This document shows positions 25,714 through 34,302 of a stretch of 64,000 nucleotides of DNA, one piece after another. The notes under the pieces were generated by a model. The model was not told the DNA's origin. It made no database searches and saw nothing but the letters and a program-made list of their open reading frames with translations. This DNA comes from Pseudotabrizicola sp051200875. GTDB lineage: Bacteria > Pseudomonadota > Alphaproteobacteria > Rhodobacterales > Rhodobacteraceae. The number at the start of each line of letters is the position of its first letter. The stretch's first letter is position 1. Where the stretch lies: contig NZ_CP195191.1 of the NCBI RefSeq assembly GCF_051200875.1, positions 1,240,001 through 1,304,000 of the forward strand. Reading direction: 5' to 3'. A program made the position numbers and the translations under genes.

Positions 25714-27176
25714 CCACGCACCTCGCGCAGCTTGGCCGCAATCCGCGCAACGCCTTCGGGGATCTTTGCGGGCGCAATCGAAGAATAGGCCAAGCGATAG
25801 AAATTCCGGCTGCTGCGGGCGGGGTGGAAAAAGGCCCGCCCCGCCTCGATCAACACACCCCTCTCGCGCAGCCGTAAGGCCAGTTCTTCGGTGTCCACAC
25901 CCTCGGGCGCCCGCATCCAGATCGACGATCCGCCAAAGCCGCCTTGCCCCGCCACCACCAGTCCATGTTCGGCAATGGCCTCTTCCATCATCTGCCGCCG
26001 CCGCCGAAACGCGGTCTTCATCCGGTTCACCAGCGCATCATAGTGACCATCGGCCAGAAAATAGGCGACCGTGCGTTGGATATGCCCCGGCGGATGCCGC
26101 AGAACCAAGGCCCGCAGGGCGCGCGCCTCGGCAATGAAACTGGGGCTTGCCACCAGATAGCCCAGACGCAAGCCCGGAAAGATGCTTTTGGAAAACGACC
26201 CGGCATAGACAACGCGCCCCTCGCGATCCAATGACTTCAAGGCAGGCGCCACGGGCTTCAGGAACGACATCTCGAATTCGTAATCGTCTTCGACAATCAC
26301 AAACCCCTTGCGGCTGGCGGCTTCAATCAGGCCTGCTCGCCGCGTCACGGGCATGGTCGCATTGGTCGGGCATTGATGCGATGGCGTTGTAAACACCACA
26401 TCCGTGCCGTCTGGTAAACGGTCAGGCGGCAGGCCGAATTCATCCACATCCACTGGCAAAATCTCGGCGCCCGAAGGTTCAAGAATTGCCCTAAGCCCCG
26501 GATATCCGGGGTTTTCTACAACCGCCCTTTTGCCTGCACCCAACAAGACTTGCGCCGCAATCCACAGCGCATTTTGCGCGCCAAGCGTCAGCAACACCTC
26601 TTCTGCGCGGGCCGCAATCCCCCGGCGCGGTAGGATCGTGCGCAAGACATGTTCGATCAAAACCGGATCGTCTCGTTCATAGTAATCGCTGGTCAGCGCC
26701 GCAAAATCACGCTTGCCCAGCGCGCGCAACGCACATTGCCGCCAGTTCTGATGGTCAAACAGCGTGGCATCGGCCTGCCCGTAAATGAAGGGATAGGGGT
26801 AGCGCTCCCAATCTTCGGGCTTTGTCACTCGCGCCAGACGCGAAAACCGCCCCCCGGTCAGGGCAGTGAAATCCACCGCCTCATCGCGCGTGGGGGCCAT
26901 CGGAAATTCTGGCGCACGCGGGGCCGTGTCTGACACATAGTACCCCGACCGGCCGCGGGCCATCAGGTAATCCGATGACACCAGATCGGCATAGGCCAGG
27001 GTCACCGTGATCCGACTGACACCCAGATGTTCGGCCAATCCGCGGGACGATGGCATCTTTTCTCCGGGCCGCAACCGACCCGCCAAAATGCCCTGCACCA
27101 CCATCGCGCGGATACGCCCCTGAAGCGTTCCGCTGCCCTCGTCGGGCAGGAAAAAGGCCTCGGCTGGAATGGTCAT
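25710..27176 (-). CDS. tauR: MocR-type (GntR-HTH plus aminotransferase-like) taurine regulator
   Basis: Transcriptional regulator of 488 residues: a GntR winged helix (about residues 10-80, with SSRGLAEHLGVSRITVTLAYADL) fused to a fold-type I aminotransferase domain that binds PLP through K330 in SFSKSIFPG. In relatives TauR activates taurine genes, sensing taurine through the PLP domain. The ATG at 27176 is chosen because it directly precedes the HTH; a longer frame reaching 27425 crosses the tpa terminator. It lies between tpa and xsc, with its own upstream region holding two CTGGACTTA boxes, so autoregulation is likely. Confidence 0.88.
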   Translation of the reverse strand: MTIPAEAFFLPDEGSGTLQGRIRAMVVQGILAGRLRPGEKMPSSRGLAEHLGVSRITVTLAYADLVSSDYLMARGRSGYYVSDTAPRAPEFPMAPTRDEAVDFTALTGGRFSRLARVTKPEDWERYPYPFIYGQADATLFDHQNWRQCALRALGKRDFAALTSDYYERDDPVLIEHVLRTILPRRGIAARAEEVLLTLGAQNALWIAAQVLLGAGKRAVVENPGYPGLRAILEPSGAEILPVDVDEFGLPPDRLPDGTDVVFTTPSHQCPTNATMPVTRRAGLIEAASRKGFVIVEDDYEFEMSFLKPVAPALKSLDREGRVVYAGSFSKSIFPGLRLGYLVASPSFIAEARALRALVLRHPPGHIQRTVAYFLADGHYDALVNRMKTAFRRRRQMMEEAIAEHGLVVAGQGGFGGSSIWMRAPEGVDTEELALRLRERGVLIEAGRAFFHPARSSRNFYRLAYSSIAPAKIPEGVARIAAKLREVRG

Positions 27177-27199
27177 CGGCACGACTCGCGCATTTGGAT

Positions 27200-27209
27200 T
27201 TAAGTCCAG
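27200..27209 (-). promoter_or_regulatory. TauR box upstream of tauR
   Basis: Reads CTGGACTTAA on the minus strand (27209 to 27200), an exact match to the half-site I recall for TauR, 24 bases upstream of the tauR start. It is part of a near-palindrome at 27195-27208, TGGATTTAAGTCCA, with one mismatched pair. Confidence 0.5.
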
Positions 27210-27306
27210 ATACAGCGCCTTTCCGCGCCCCCGCGCAAGGCTTTTGCGAAATCGCAATCCCTTGCCGCTAGACTGGCGTCGAATGATGGAAATCAAAGAA
27301 GGAAAT

Positions 27307-27316
27307 CTGGACTTAT
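27307..27316 (+). promoter_or_regulatory. Second TauR-like box upstream of tauR
   Basis: CTGGACTTAT at 27307-27316 on the plus strand, 97 bases from the first box and in the opposite orientation, inside the tpa-tauR gap. It differs from the box at 27200 only in the final base. Confidence 0.4.
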
Positions 27317-27387
27317 CGCGGCGCCTTGGTTCCCAAAAACCACCGGAATAAAGCGCCAAAAAACCAAAGCCGTGAAAGAAAGATGCC

Positions 27388-27423
27388 GAAAAAAGAAATC
27401 CCCCGCCCGAAGGCAGGGGATTC
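27388..27423 (-). terminator. Rho-independent terminator of tpa
   Basis: On the minus strand AATCCCCTGCC pairs with GGCGGGGGATT around TTCG (one mismatched or wobble pair), followed by TTTCTTTTTTC (27397 down to 27387). It lies 20 bases after the tpa stop, and this implies that tauR is transcribed separately from tpa. Confidence 0.85.
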
Positions 27424-27442
27424 ATTCATAAGTATCCGTGAC

Positions 27443-28822
27443 TTAGCCGAAAACTTTGGTCAGCGCACGGTCAATGGCATCGGTGATTTCGTCGATGTCG
27501 TCAGCCGTCGCAATCAGAGCCGGGCTCAGGCACAAGGTATTGTTAAGACCCGGCACCGACCGGTTGGTCGCCCCGATGATCACACCTTGCGCCATACAGT
27601 CGGCGACAACCGCCTGCACCTTCTTTTCGTCCATCGGCTCTTTGGTTGCCCGGTCGGCCACCAGTTCGGCACCAAGGAACAGACCCTTGCCCCGCACCTC
27701 GCCAATGACCTTATGCTTTTCCATCAACGCCTGAAGGTTCGACAGGCAGCGGTCCCCCATCTTCAACGTGTTGTCGAGAAGACCCTCATCCTCGATGATC
27801 CGCATGTTTTCCAGCGCCGCTGCCGGGCCGCTGGTGCAGCCGCCAAAGGTGGAAATGTCGCGGAAATAGCTCATCGGATCATTCGGATCATCCTTGAACT
27901 TCTCGAACACTGCTTCGGTCGTCACGGTGCAGGAAATCGCCGCATAGCCCGAGGCAACACCCTTGGCCATCGTCACGAAATCCGGTTTGATTCCATAGTG
28001 TTGGTAGCCAAACCACAAGCCAGTGCGACCCACACCGCACACAACCTCGTCGATGTGCAGCAGAATGTCGTACTTGCGGCAAATCTCTTGAACGCGCTCC
28101 CAATAGCCCTTGGGCGGGACGATCACACCGCCACCAGCGGTGATCGGCTCCAGCACAAGGCAGCCGACCGTATCCGGGCCTTCGCGCAGGATGACCTCTT
28201 CGATCGCATCAGCAGCACGCTCGCCGTAATTCTCGACATCCCACTGTTTGCGGTATTCAAGGCAATGCGGAACCATGACAAAGCCGTCAGGATAGGGGCC
28301 ATATTGCATCGCCCGCTGCGCCTGACCGCTGGTTGCCAGCGTGCCGATGGTGGTGCCATGGTAATCCCGCTCGCGGTAAAGGATTTTCCCTTTTTTGCCG
28401 CCATGGTGACGGTGCGAAATCTGGCGCACCATCTTGTAAACCTTCTCATTCGCCTCGGACCCCGAGTTCGAATAATAGACGCGTGTCATGCCCGGCATTT
28501 TCGAAATCAGGCGCTGGGCAAACAAAGCCCCCGGCACCGACCCGGCGGCCCCGGCGAAGTAGTTCATCTTGATCAGCTGGTCGCGCACTGCGTTAGCAAT
28601 GCTTTCACGACCGTAGCCTACGTTCACTGTCCAGACCCCGCCGGAAACAGCGTCAAGATGTTCCTTCCCTTTTGCGTCCCAGACACGCATCCCCTTGCCC
28701 TCGACGATCACGCGGGGATCAACGGTTTCATAGGGTTTATGCTGGCTCAGGTGATGCCAAACATGAACGCGGTCTGCCTCGACCACTTCGGAAATATCAT
28801 TGGCGGAAGCGTAGCCTTCCAT
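27443..28822 (-). CDS. tpa: Taurine:pyruvate aminotransferase
   Basis: Class III PLP aminotransferase of 459 residues that transfers the amino group of taurine to pyruvate, giving sulfoacetaldehyde and alanine. The PLP lysine is K287 in FVTMAKGVASGYA; VYYSNSGSEANEKVYKM and LHIDEVVCGVGRTG are the family phosphate-binding and aspartate motifs. Length and motifs match Tpa proteins, and xsc, tauR and tauABC surround it. It is divergent from tauA across a 315-base regulatory gap and ends in a strong terminator. Confidence 0.93.
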   Translation of the reverse strand: MEGYASANDISEVVEADRVHVWHHLSQHKPYETVDPRVIVEGKGMRVWDAKGKEHLDAVSGGVWTVNVGYGRESIANAVRDQLIKMNYFAGAAGSVPGALFAQRLISKMPGMTRVYYSNSGSEANEKVYKMVRQISHRHHGGKKGKILYRERDYHGTTIGTLATSGQAQRAMQYGPYPDGFVMVPHCLEYRKQWDVENYGERAADAIEEVILREGPDTVGCLVLEPITAGGGVIVPPKGYWERVQEICRKYDILLHIDEVVCGVGRTGLWFGYQHYGIKPDFVTMAKGVASGYAAISCTVTTEAVFEKFKDDPNDPMSYFRDISTFGGCTSGPAAALENMRIIEDEGLLDNTLKMGDRCLSNLQALMEKHKVIGEVRGKGLFLGAELVADRATKEPMDEKKVQAVVADCMAQGVIIGATNRSVPGLNNTLCLSPALIATADDIDEITDAIDRALTKVFG

Positions 28823-29137
28823 AGGGTGGTCCTTTCAAGACTGAAGACGGCCAAAGGGGTTCCGAAACCTTCGGTCAGGCCTCTGGCGGTATGTTCGCAG
28901 CATCTGCCTTTGAAGCGGGCAATCGTAGGGCCAGACATATTACTCCCATAAGGCCAGTTGCGGAATCGTTTGGATCAACAGATTTCCGAGTCAAAGATCA
29001 GACTGTCTGGAATGCACGCCCCCGGAACAAGGCTTTCCGATTTGCTGAACGCCGGGGTTGTTGCTGGACAGAAAGCCAAATCGCCCAGTCAATAAGGGCA
29101 TAAGAAAATACAGAACCCCAACACGGAGAAAACAGAC
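28823..29137. promoter_or_regulatory. Divergent control region between tpa and tauA
   Basis: A 315-base gap between two divergent starts, expected to hold both promoters and TauR sites. CTGGAC occurs at 29064-29069 (CTGGACAGAA) and CTGGAA at 29007-29012; neither carries the TTAA end of the consensus, so TauR sites here are only partial matches. I see no gene in it. Confidence 0.5.
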
Positions 29138-30139
29138 ATGATCCTTCGCAAAACCCTGATGAGCGCCGTTGCGGGTACAGCCCTGCTGGCCGGCTCGGGT
29201 GCGGCATTTGCCCTTGATGAATTGACCGTCGGCTACTTCCTTGAATGGCCGATGCCCTTTGAATATGCCAAGGTGAACGGCACCTATGACGCCGCATTGG
29301 GCGTCAAGGTGAACTGGGTATCCTTCGACACCGGCACCGCAATGTCGGCGGCCATGGCCGCAGGCGACGTGCATATTTCCGTCAGCCAAGGCGTCCCGCC
29401 CTTCGTGGTCGCGACCTCTGCAGGCCAAGACCTGCAAATCATCGACGTCGCCGTGTCTTATTCGGACAACGACAACTGCGTCGTCCAGAACGCGCTTGAA
29501 ATTACCAAGGACAATGCCGCAGAACTGGCTGGCAAAAAGGTTGCCGTGCCGCTGGGCACCGCTGCGCATTACGGCTTCCTCAAGCAGATGAACCATTTCG
29601 GCGTCGACCTTGCCAGCCTTGAAATCGTCGACATGGCCCCGCCGGATGGCTCGGCCGCTTTCGCTCAAGGCTCGGTTGATATGTTCTGCGGCTGGGGCGG
29701 TTCACTGCGCCGCGCCAAGGAATCGGGCAACGTCCTGCTGACCGGCGCGGAAAAGGAAGAACTCGGCATCCTCGTCTTTGACGTGACCTCGGCCCCTGCT
29801 TCCTTCGTGGCGGAAAACGCCGACCTTGTGGCCAAGTTCCTGAAAGTCACTGCCGACGCCAATGCGATGTGGGCAGATGACTCGAAGAAGGCCGAGATGA
29901 TCCCGGTGATCGCAAAAGACGCCGGCATGGATGAAACCGCGACAGCCGAAACCATGGCAACCTTCGTCTTCCCGTCTGTGGATGACCAGCTTTCGGCCAA
30001 GTGGCTGGGCGGTGGGGCGCAAGAGTTCATGAAGGGCGTCGCGGATGTCTTCGTTGGCGCAGGCTCGATTCCGGCCGCACTTGGTGACTACTCGGCGCAG
30101 GTGAATGTCGGCCCGCTGACGGCCGCCAAGGGGATGTAA
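29138..30139 (+). CDS. tauA: Taurine ABC transporter periplasmic binding protein
   Basis: Periplasmic binding protein of 333 residues with a Sec signal peptide (cleavage near residue 25, after AFA). The mature part, with VGYFLEWPMPFEYAK at its start and ISVSQGVPPFVVATSAG, matches TauA/SsuA-like proteins, which bind sulfonates. GGAG stands 10 bases before the ATG. It is the first gene of tauABC and is followed by a strong stem-loop at 30158 that should enrich its mRNA over tauB and tauC. Confidence 0.9.
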   Translation: MILRKTLMSAVAGTALLAGSGAAFALDELTVGYFLEWPMPFEYAKVNGTYDAALGVKVNWVSFDTGTAMSAAMAAGDVHISVSQGVPPFVVATSAGQDLQIIDVAVSYSDNDNCVVQNALEITKDNAAELAGKKVAVPLGTAAHYGFLKQMNHFGVDLASLEIVDMAPPDGSAAFAQGSVDMFCGWGGSLRRAKESGNVLLTGAEKEELGILVFDVTSAPASFVAENADLVAKFLKVTADANAMWADDSKKAEMIPVIAKDAGMDETATAETMATFVFPSVDDQLSAKWLGGGAQEFMKGVADVFVGAGSIPAALGDYSAQVNVGPLTAAKGM

Positions 30140-30157
30140 TCCTTTCTGCCTTCGCTT

Positions 30158-30184
30158 GGGCGGCCCCGCCTTGGGCCGCCCTTT
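30158..30184 (+). terminator. Stem-loop between tauA and tauB
   Basis: GGGCGGCCC (30158-30166) pairs perfectly with GGGCCGCCC (30173-30181) around a 6-base loop, followed by TTTC. With only three T it is more likely a stability element or partial attenuator than a full terminator. Confidence 0.65.
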
Positions 30185-30213
30185 CAATCTGGGCCGACTA
30201 ACCCGGGATCAGC

Positions 30214-31020
30214 ATGTCCAACTTGATCATCGACAATATCTCGATGCGCTTTGACCTGCCCAATGGCAGCGCAGTGCAGGCGCTCAAGAACGTCTCGCTT
30301 GAACTGAAAGAAGGCGAATTGCTTTCCGTTCTTGGCCCATCGGGCTGTGGCAAGACGACCCTTCTCAACATCCTTGCGGGCTTTTTGGCCCCGACCGAAG
30401 GCCAGATCGTCCTTGGCGGAAAACGTGTTTCGGGGCCCGGTCCCGAACGCGGAATGGTCTTTCAGCAAGGCGCGCTGTTCGAATGGATGAGCGTGAAAAA
30501 GAATATTGATTTCGGCCCCCGCATGAAGGGCATGCCGGAAAAGGAACGCGACGCAATCACGACGCATCTCTTGCAGACCGTTGGCCTGAAGGACTTTGGC
30601 GACAAGGCCGTTTATGAGCTTTCAGGCGGAATGCAGCAGCGCGTGGCCCTTGCCCGCTGTCTTGCCAATGATCCGGACGTGATCCTGATGGATGAACCGC
30701 TGGGCGCACTGGACGCGCTGACGCGCGAAAAGATGCAAGGCCTCGTGCTGAAACTCTGGAAGGAAACCGGCAAGACCGTGATCCTGATCACCCATTCGGT
30801 GGAAGAGGCGCTTTTGCTGGGCGAACGCCTTCTGGTCATGGCCCCGCGACCGGGCCGCATATTCAAGGAATACCGCCTTCCTTTTGCCGAACGCGGGGTT
30901 GGCCAGGATTTGCGGGCCGTCAAGAAATCGGAAGGTTTCGCAGAAACACGCGAAGAGATCCTGTCGATGATCTGGGGCATGGAAGAGGAAATCATGGGCA
31001 GATCGGAGACGTCGGAATGA
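30214..31020 (+). CDS. tauB: Taurine ABC transporter ATP-binding protein
   Basis: ATPase of 268 residues energising taurine uptake. Walker A GPSGCGKT spans residues 41-48; the signature LSGGMQQR and Walker B VILMDEPLGALD follow, with ITHSVEEALLLG after them. It belongs to the TauB/SsuB/NrtD group. Its stop overlaps the tauC start in an ATGA at 31017-31020, so the two are translationally coupled. Confidence 0.92.
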   Translation: MSNLIIDNISMRFDLPNGSAVQALKNVSLELKEGELLSVLGPSGCGKTTLLNILAGFLAPTEGQIVLGGKRVSGPGPERGMVFQQGALFEWMSVKKNIDFGPRMKGMPEKERDAITTHLLQTVGLKDFGDKAVYELSGGMQQRVALARCLANDPDVILMDEPLGALDALTREKMQGLVLKLWKETGKTVILITHSVEEALLLGERLLVMAPRPGRIFKEYRLPFAERGVGQDLRAVKKSEGFAETREEILSMIWGMEEEIMGRSETSE

Positions 31021-32267
31021 TGGTCCTTGTCTTCTATGTGACGATCTTTGTCGTCTCCATGCTGGTCTGGGGGCGGATCAAATCGCACCGTCAGCGCCAC
31101 GATTTCGCCTCTCTGAAAACCGTGACCTTTGGTGATGAAAGCGCGATCGTGCCAGACCGCGTGGCCTCGATCATCTCGATCCTTGCGATCTTTCTGATTT
31201 GGGGGGCTTTTACCGGGTCAAGACTCGTGCCTTTGCATGTGCCCGGCCCCTTTGTCGGCGAGACCGGCTTTAGCTACACCGCCCGCGATTCCAGCGGTGC
31301 CGAAGGGACGGCAGAAGTGCGCGTGCTGGTCTATGAAGGCAGCACCAAGCCCAAGCCCCCGGAAATGCCCGTAGGCGAGGGTTTGGCAAAGAATGACTCT
31401 GATGTCGTGGCGGCTTGGCGCTCTGTCTTGCTGAAACCGGTCGCCAATGATGGTGAAGGCGCACAGATCGTGGCCGTCGATGGCAAACCTATCACGGCTG
31501 ATGTGCCACTGTCGGTTGCGAATGGGGAAGTCACCTTGACCTCGAAAGGGTCGCTGAACTTTGAACCCTATGCCGGCTGGCAGATGGAGCCGATCTGGCT
31601 GCCCTCACCCGAGGCCGTGGTGTCACGCCTGATCGAAATCGCCAACCAAGGTTATCAGAACACCTCGCTTTGGGGCCATTTGGCCGCGTCGCTTGGGCGG
31701 GTTCTGGCAGGCTTTTTCCTTGGCTCTCTGGTGGGCATTCCGCTGGGCTATGCGATGGGCCTGTCCAGTTGGTTCCGTGGCTGGTTTGACCCGATCGTGG
31801 AATTCATGCGCCCGGTGCCACCCTTGGCCCTGATCCCGCTGGTGATCATCTGGTTCGGCATCTGGGAGACTGGCAAGATCGTTCTGCTGTTCCTTGCCGC
31901 ACTCTGGATCATGGTGATTGCCGCACGGTCGGGTGTTTCAGGGGTCAAGCTTTCCAAGATCCATGCCGCCTATTCTCTGGGCGCCAGCAAGGCGCAGATC
32001 ATGCGCCATGTCATCATCCCGAATTCGCTGCCCGACATTTTTACAGGCGCGCGGGTGGCGATGGGGGTCTGCTGGGGAACGGTTGTGGCCGCCGAACTGG
32101 TCGCCGCGCAAAAGGGCGCAGGCATGATGATCATCGCGGCGTCAAAATTCCAGCTGACCGATATCGTTGTGATGGGGATCATCCTGATCGGCATCATCGG
32201 CTATGGCATCGACATCCTGATGCGGATGGCAGAGAAGAAACTGGTGCCATGGAAAGGCCGCGGCTGA
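31017..32267 (+). CDS. tauC: Taurine ABC transporter permease with extra N-terminal extracytoplasmic domain
   Basis: Permease of 416 residues, far longer than the usual 250-280 of TauC/SsuC. The normal permease occupies about residues 195-416, with the EAA-like loop KIHAAYSLGASKAQIMRHV. The extra part holds two hydrophobic segments (about 1-18 and 45-65) and then some 125 residues predicted to face the periplasm. That domain contains GFSYTARDSSGAEGTA and GSLNFEPYAGW, which resemble strands of cadherin- or Ig-like folds. It might dock TauA or the cell wall; that is a guess. The ATG lies in the ATGA overlap with tauB. Confidence 0.88.
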   Translation: MMVLVFYVTIFVVSMLVWGRIKSHRQRHDFASLKTVTFGDESAIVPDRVASIISILAIFLIWGAFTGSRLVPLHVPGPFVGETGFSYTARDSSGAEGTAEVRVLVYEGSTKPKPPEMPVGEGLAKNDSDVVAAWRSVLLKPVANDGEGAQIVAVDGKPITADVPLSVANGEVTLTSKGSLNFEPYAGWQMEPIWLPSPEAVVSRLIEIANQGYQNTSLWGHLAASLGRVLAGFFLGSLVGIPLGYAMGLSSWFRGWFDPIVEFMRPVPPLALIPLVIIWFGIWETGKIVLLFLAALWIMVIAARSGVSGVKLSKIHAAYSLGASKAQIMRHVIIPNSLPDIFTGARVAMGVCWGTVVAAELVAAQKGAGMMIIAASKFQLTDIVVMGIILIGIIGYGIDILMRMAEKKLVPWKGRG

Positions 32268-32280
32268 CCGCAGCAAGGGA

Positions 32281-32331
32281 GAGGGGGCGCTGCCCCCTCA
32301 CGTCTTTTGGCTGCGCCAAAAGTCTCTCCCC
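32281..32331. terminator. Tandem hairpins between convergent tauC and the FAD oxidoreductase gene
   Basis: Hairpin 1: GAGGGGGC (32281-32288) with GCCCCCTC (32292-32299). Hairpin 2: CTTTTGGC (32304-32311) with GCCAAAAG (32315-32322). Outer bases GGGAGAG before and CTCTCCC after can also pair. The symmetrical structures suit bidirectional termination. The following CCCCCGGGATATTTGGACC looks like a recurrent Rhodobacteraceae intergenic motif, from memory. Confidence 0.6.
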
Positions 32332-32367
32332 CGGGATATTTGGACCAAGATAAAGGGGTGGCTTGGT

Positions 32368-33732
32368 TTAACGACCGGTAAGCCAGTTTCCAAGCCGCGC
32401 CAGCGGAGATGGCGGGCCGCCCCAAGCCTCGTGCCGGTCGGCGAGTCCGTAAAGCGCATACATGCCCCGAACACCAAGCCAGCGCAGCGGTTCGCGTTCC
32501 CACAGGCGAAGGGGGCGGTTCACCCAAGGAAGGGCTGTGAGCTCTGTCTGACGGTTTAGGGCAAGGTCGCAAAGCGTGCGCCCTGCGAGGTTGGAGGTCG
32601 AAACCCCAACGCCAACATATCCGCCGGCATGGCCGATCCGGGTTTCCGGATCAAAGCCCACGGTTGCGCACCAGTCGCGTGGGACGCCAAGCACCCCGCA
32701 CCAAGCATGATCGACAGCAACGCGGTCTGCCGCCGGAAAATGGCGCCGCAAGATCGCGGTCAGGCGCCGGATCGTTTCACCATCTGGTGCGCCATTTGCG
32801 TCAATCGCCGAGCCAAAACGATAAGGAATGCCGCGCGCACCCACAGCGATGCGGCCCTCGCGTGTACGTTGGCAGTAACAGTAGGTATTGGCGAAATCGC
32901 CCAGAATTTCCCGCCCTTCCCAACCGATTTCCTGCCAAATGTCCTCCGGCAAGGGCTCTGTCACAATCTGGGCCGAATTCAGCGGCAGCCAGTCCCGGCG
33001 GTGCCCCGACAGACCAGCAGTGAAGCCTTCAGTGCAGCGCAGGATGGTTTGCGCCCGTATCACACCGCGGTCGGTGCTGACACGACCCGGCGCAAGCCCT
33101 GTGACCGAAGTTCCCTCGACGATGCGAACGCCCTGCCCTTCAACCAGCCGCGCCAAGCCAGAAACCAGTTTTGCGGGCTGGATCCGGGCCACACCTTCAA
33201 CAACCATGGCGGCACGGGCCTGTGGAATTCGGATCCGGCCTGCGAGTTCGTCGGCCTCTATCACCCGCATCCGCGCCGCCTCACCCCAGCCAGCCCGATG
33301 AGCGGTTTCCGCACGCATGCGCGCCTCTTGTGCCGGGTTCGTGGCCACCATCAACTCATCGGTGCGATGAATGTCGGCCTCAATTCCCGCCGCCTCGGCA
33401 ACCCGGATCACCTCATCCACGGTCCCCATCATCGCGGCAACCATGTCGCGGACGGGCTTTTCCCCTTGCCCCGCATAGCGTTGATGGGACCACGCAAAAC
33501 CACCCGTCAACCAGCCACCATTTCGTCCCGAGGCCCCGAAGCCCGCAAACTCCCGTTCGACAACAATGACGGACAAATCCGGTTGCGCAGATTTCAGATA
33601 ATGCGCCGCCCAAAGGCCCGTATAGCCCGCGCCAATGATACAAACATCGACGTTGACGTCTCCGTCCAAGCCGGGCCTTCTGTCGGGAAGCCCAATATCG
33701 CGCCACCAGAAAGACGTCTTGCCGATTTCCAT
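32368..33732 (-). CDS. FAD-dependent oxidoreductase (DAO family)
   Basis: A 454-residue flavoprotein of the D-amino acid oxidase/glycine oxidase superfamily. The FAD-binding G34-x-G36-x2-G39 motif (IIGAGYTGLW) and GFGASGRNGGWLTGG match the PuuB/OrdL-type amine or amino acid oxidases. It converges with tauC and so is not in the tau operon; whether it acts on taurine, polyamines or another amine is unknown. A taurine dehydrogenase large subunit was considered, but no small-subunit gene is beside it. The ATG at 33732 follows a GGTGGG site. Confidence 0.75.
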   Translation of the reverse strand: MEIGKTSFWWRDIGLPDRRPGLDGDVNVDVCIIGAGYTGLWAAHYLKSAQPDLSVIVVEREFAGFGASGRNGGWLTGGFAWSHQRYAGQGEKPVRDMVAAMMGTVDEVIRVAEAAGIEADIHRTDELMVATNPAQEARMRAETAHRAGWGEAARMRVIEADELAGRIRIPQARAAMVVEGVARIQPAKLVSGLARLVEGQGVRIVEGTSVTGLAPGRVSTDRGVIRAQTILRCTEGFTAGLSGHRRDWLPLNSAQIVTEPLPEDIWQEIGWEGREILGDFANTYCYCQRTREGRIAVGARGIPYRFGSAIDANGAPDGETIRRLTAILRRHFPAADRVAVDHAWCGVLGVPRDWCATVGFDPETRIGHAGGYVGVGVSTSNLAGRTLCDLALNRQTELTALPWVNRPLRLWEREPLRWLGVRGMYALYGLADRHEAWGGPPSPLARLGNWLTGR

Positions 33733-34302
33733 GACCCACCTGCCTTCACAGGCACTTTAGGGCCTATTGTGCCCCAATCCAGCGAAATCGGCGTTTTCCG
33801 CGACGTCGGCACTATCCGAAGGGATGGGTCCATAAGAGGCACCAATCCGAAAGATTAGGTTCGGGCCATACCTAATTCATCAAGATACATCTGAATTAAA
33901 TAGCTCCATACCTTAAAATATAAAAATCGACGAATAGTTATCCAAATGGTGGTAAAATAACGCTCCTTTCGACGCGTTTAATTTTTGACTTCAGAATCAG
34001 CCAGAACAAGAAAGTCGTCAACTTTTCGAAGTATTACTTCCCGAACTCGCAGGAACGGAGAAAAGTCGCGCCATTTCAGGAAAATGAGCATGAGGACGAC
34101 GGGATAAAGCGCGGCGAGATTGGATTATCCCGTACATACTTTGGTTAACAACCAATACTATCAGCCACATTGGCTTGCTTTAAAATCATTTCTTTTCAAT
34201 GACTTAGCGAACATACATGCCGACGGATGGGGGATGCCAATCCGAATTGCCGGCATCCAATTTGCCTAAAGATCTCCGAAACCAAGGGTCGGGGGATCTG
34301 AT
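33733..34302. promoter_or_regulatory. AT-rich 570-base control region with three inverted repeats
   Basis: No gene is credible here. Base composition drops sharply between about 33850 and 34210 compared with both flanks. Inverted repeats: ATTAGGT (33854-33860) with ACCTAAT (33870-33876); ACGGGATAA (34099-34107) with TTATCCCGT (34125-34133), spacer 17; TTGGTT (34141-34146) with AACCAA (34150-34155). It should hold promoters for the divergent FAD oxidoreductase and the glycosidase-like gene. The repeats are candidate operators or 5' leader structures. Confidence 0.5.

Noticed and set aside
32368..33732. Taurine dehydrogenase large subunit (tauY)
   Set aside because: It is a DAO-family protein near tauC, but there is no tauX partner and it is on the opposite strand; the tpa route is already present.
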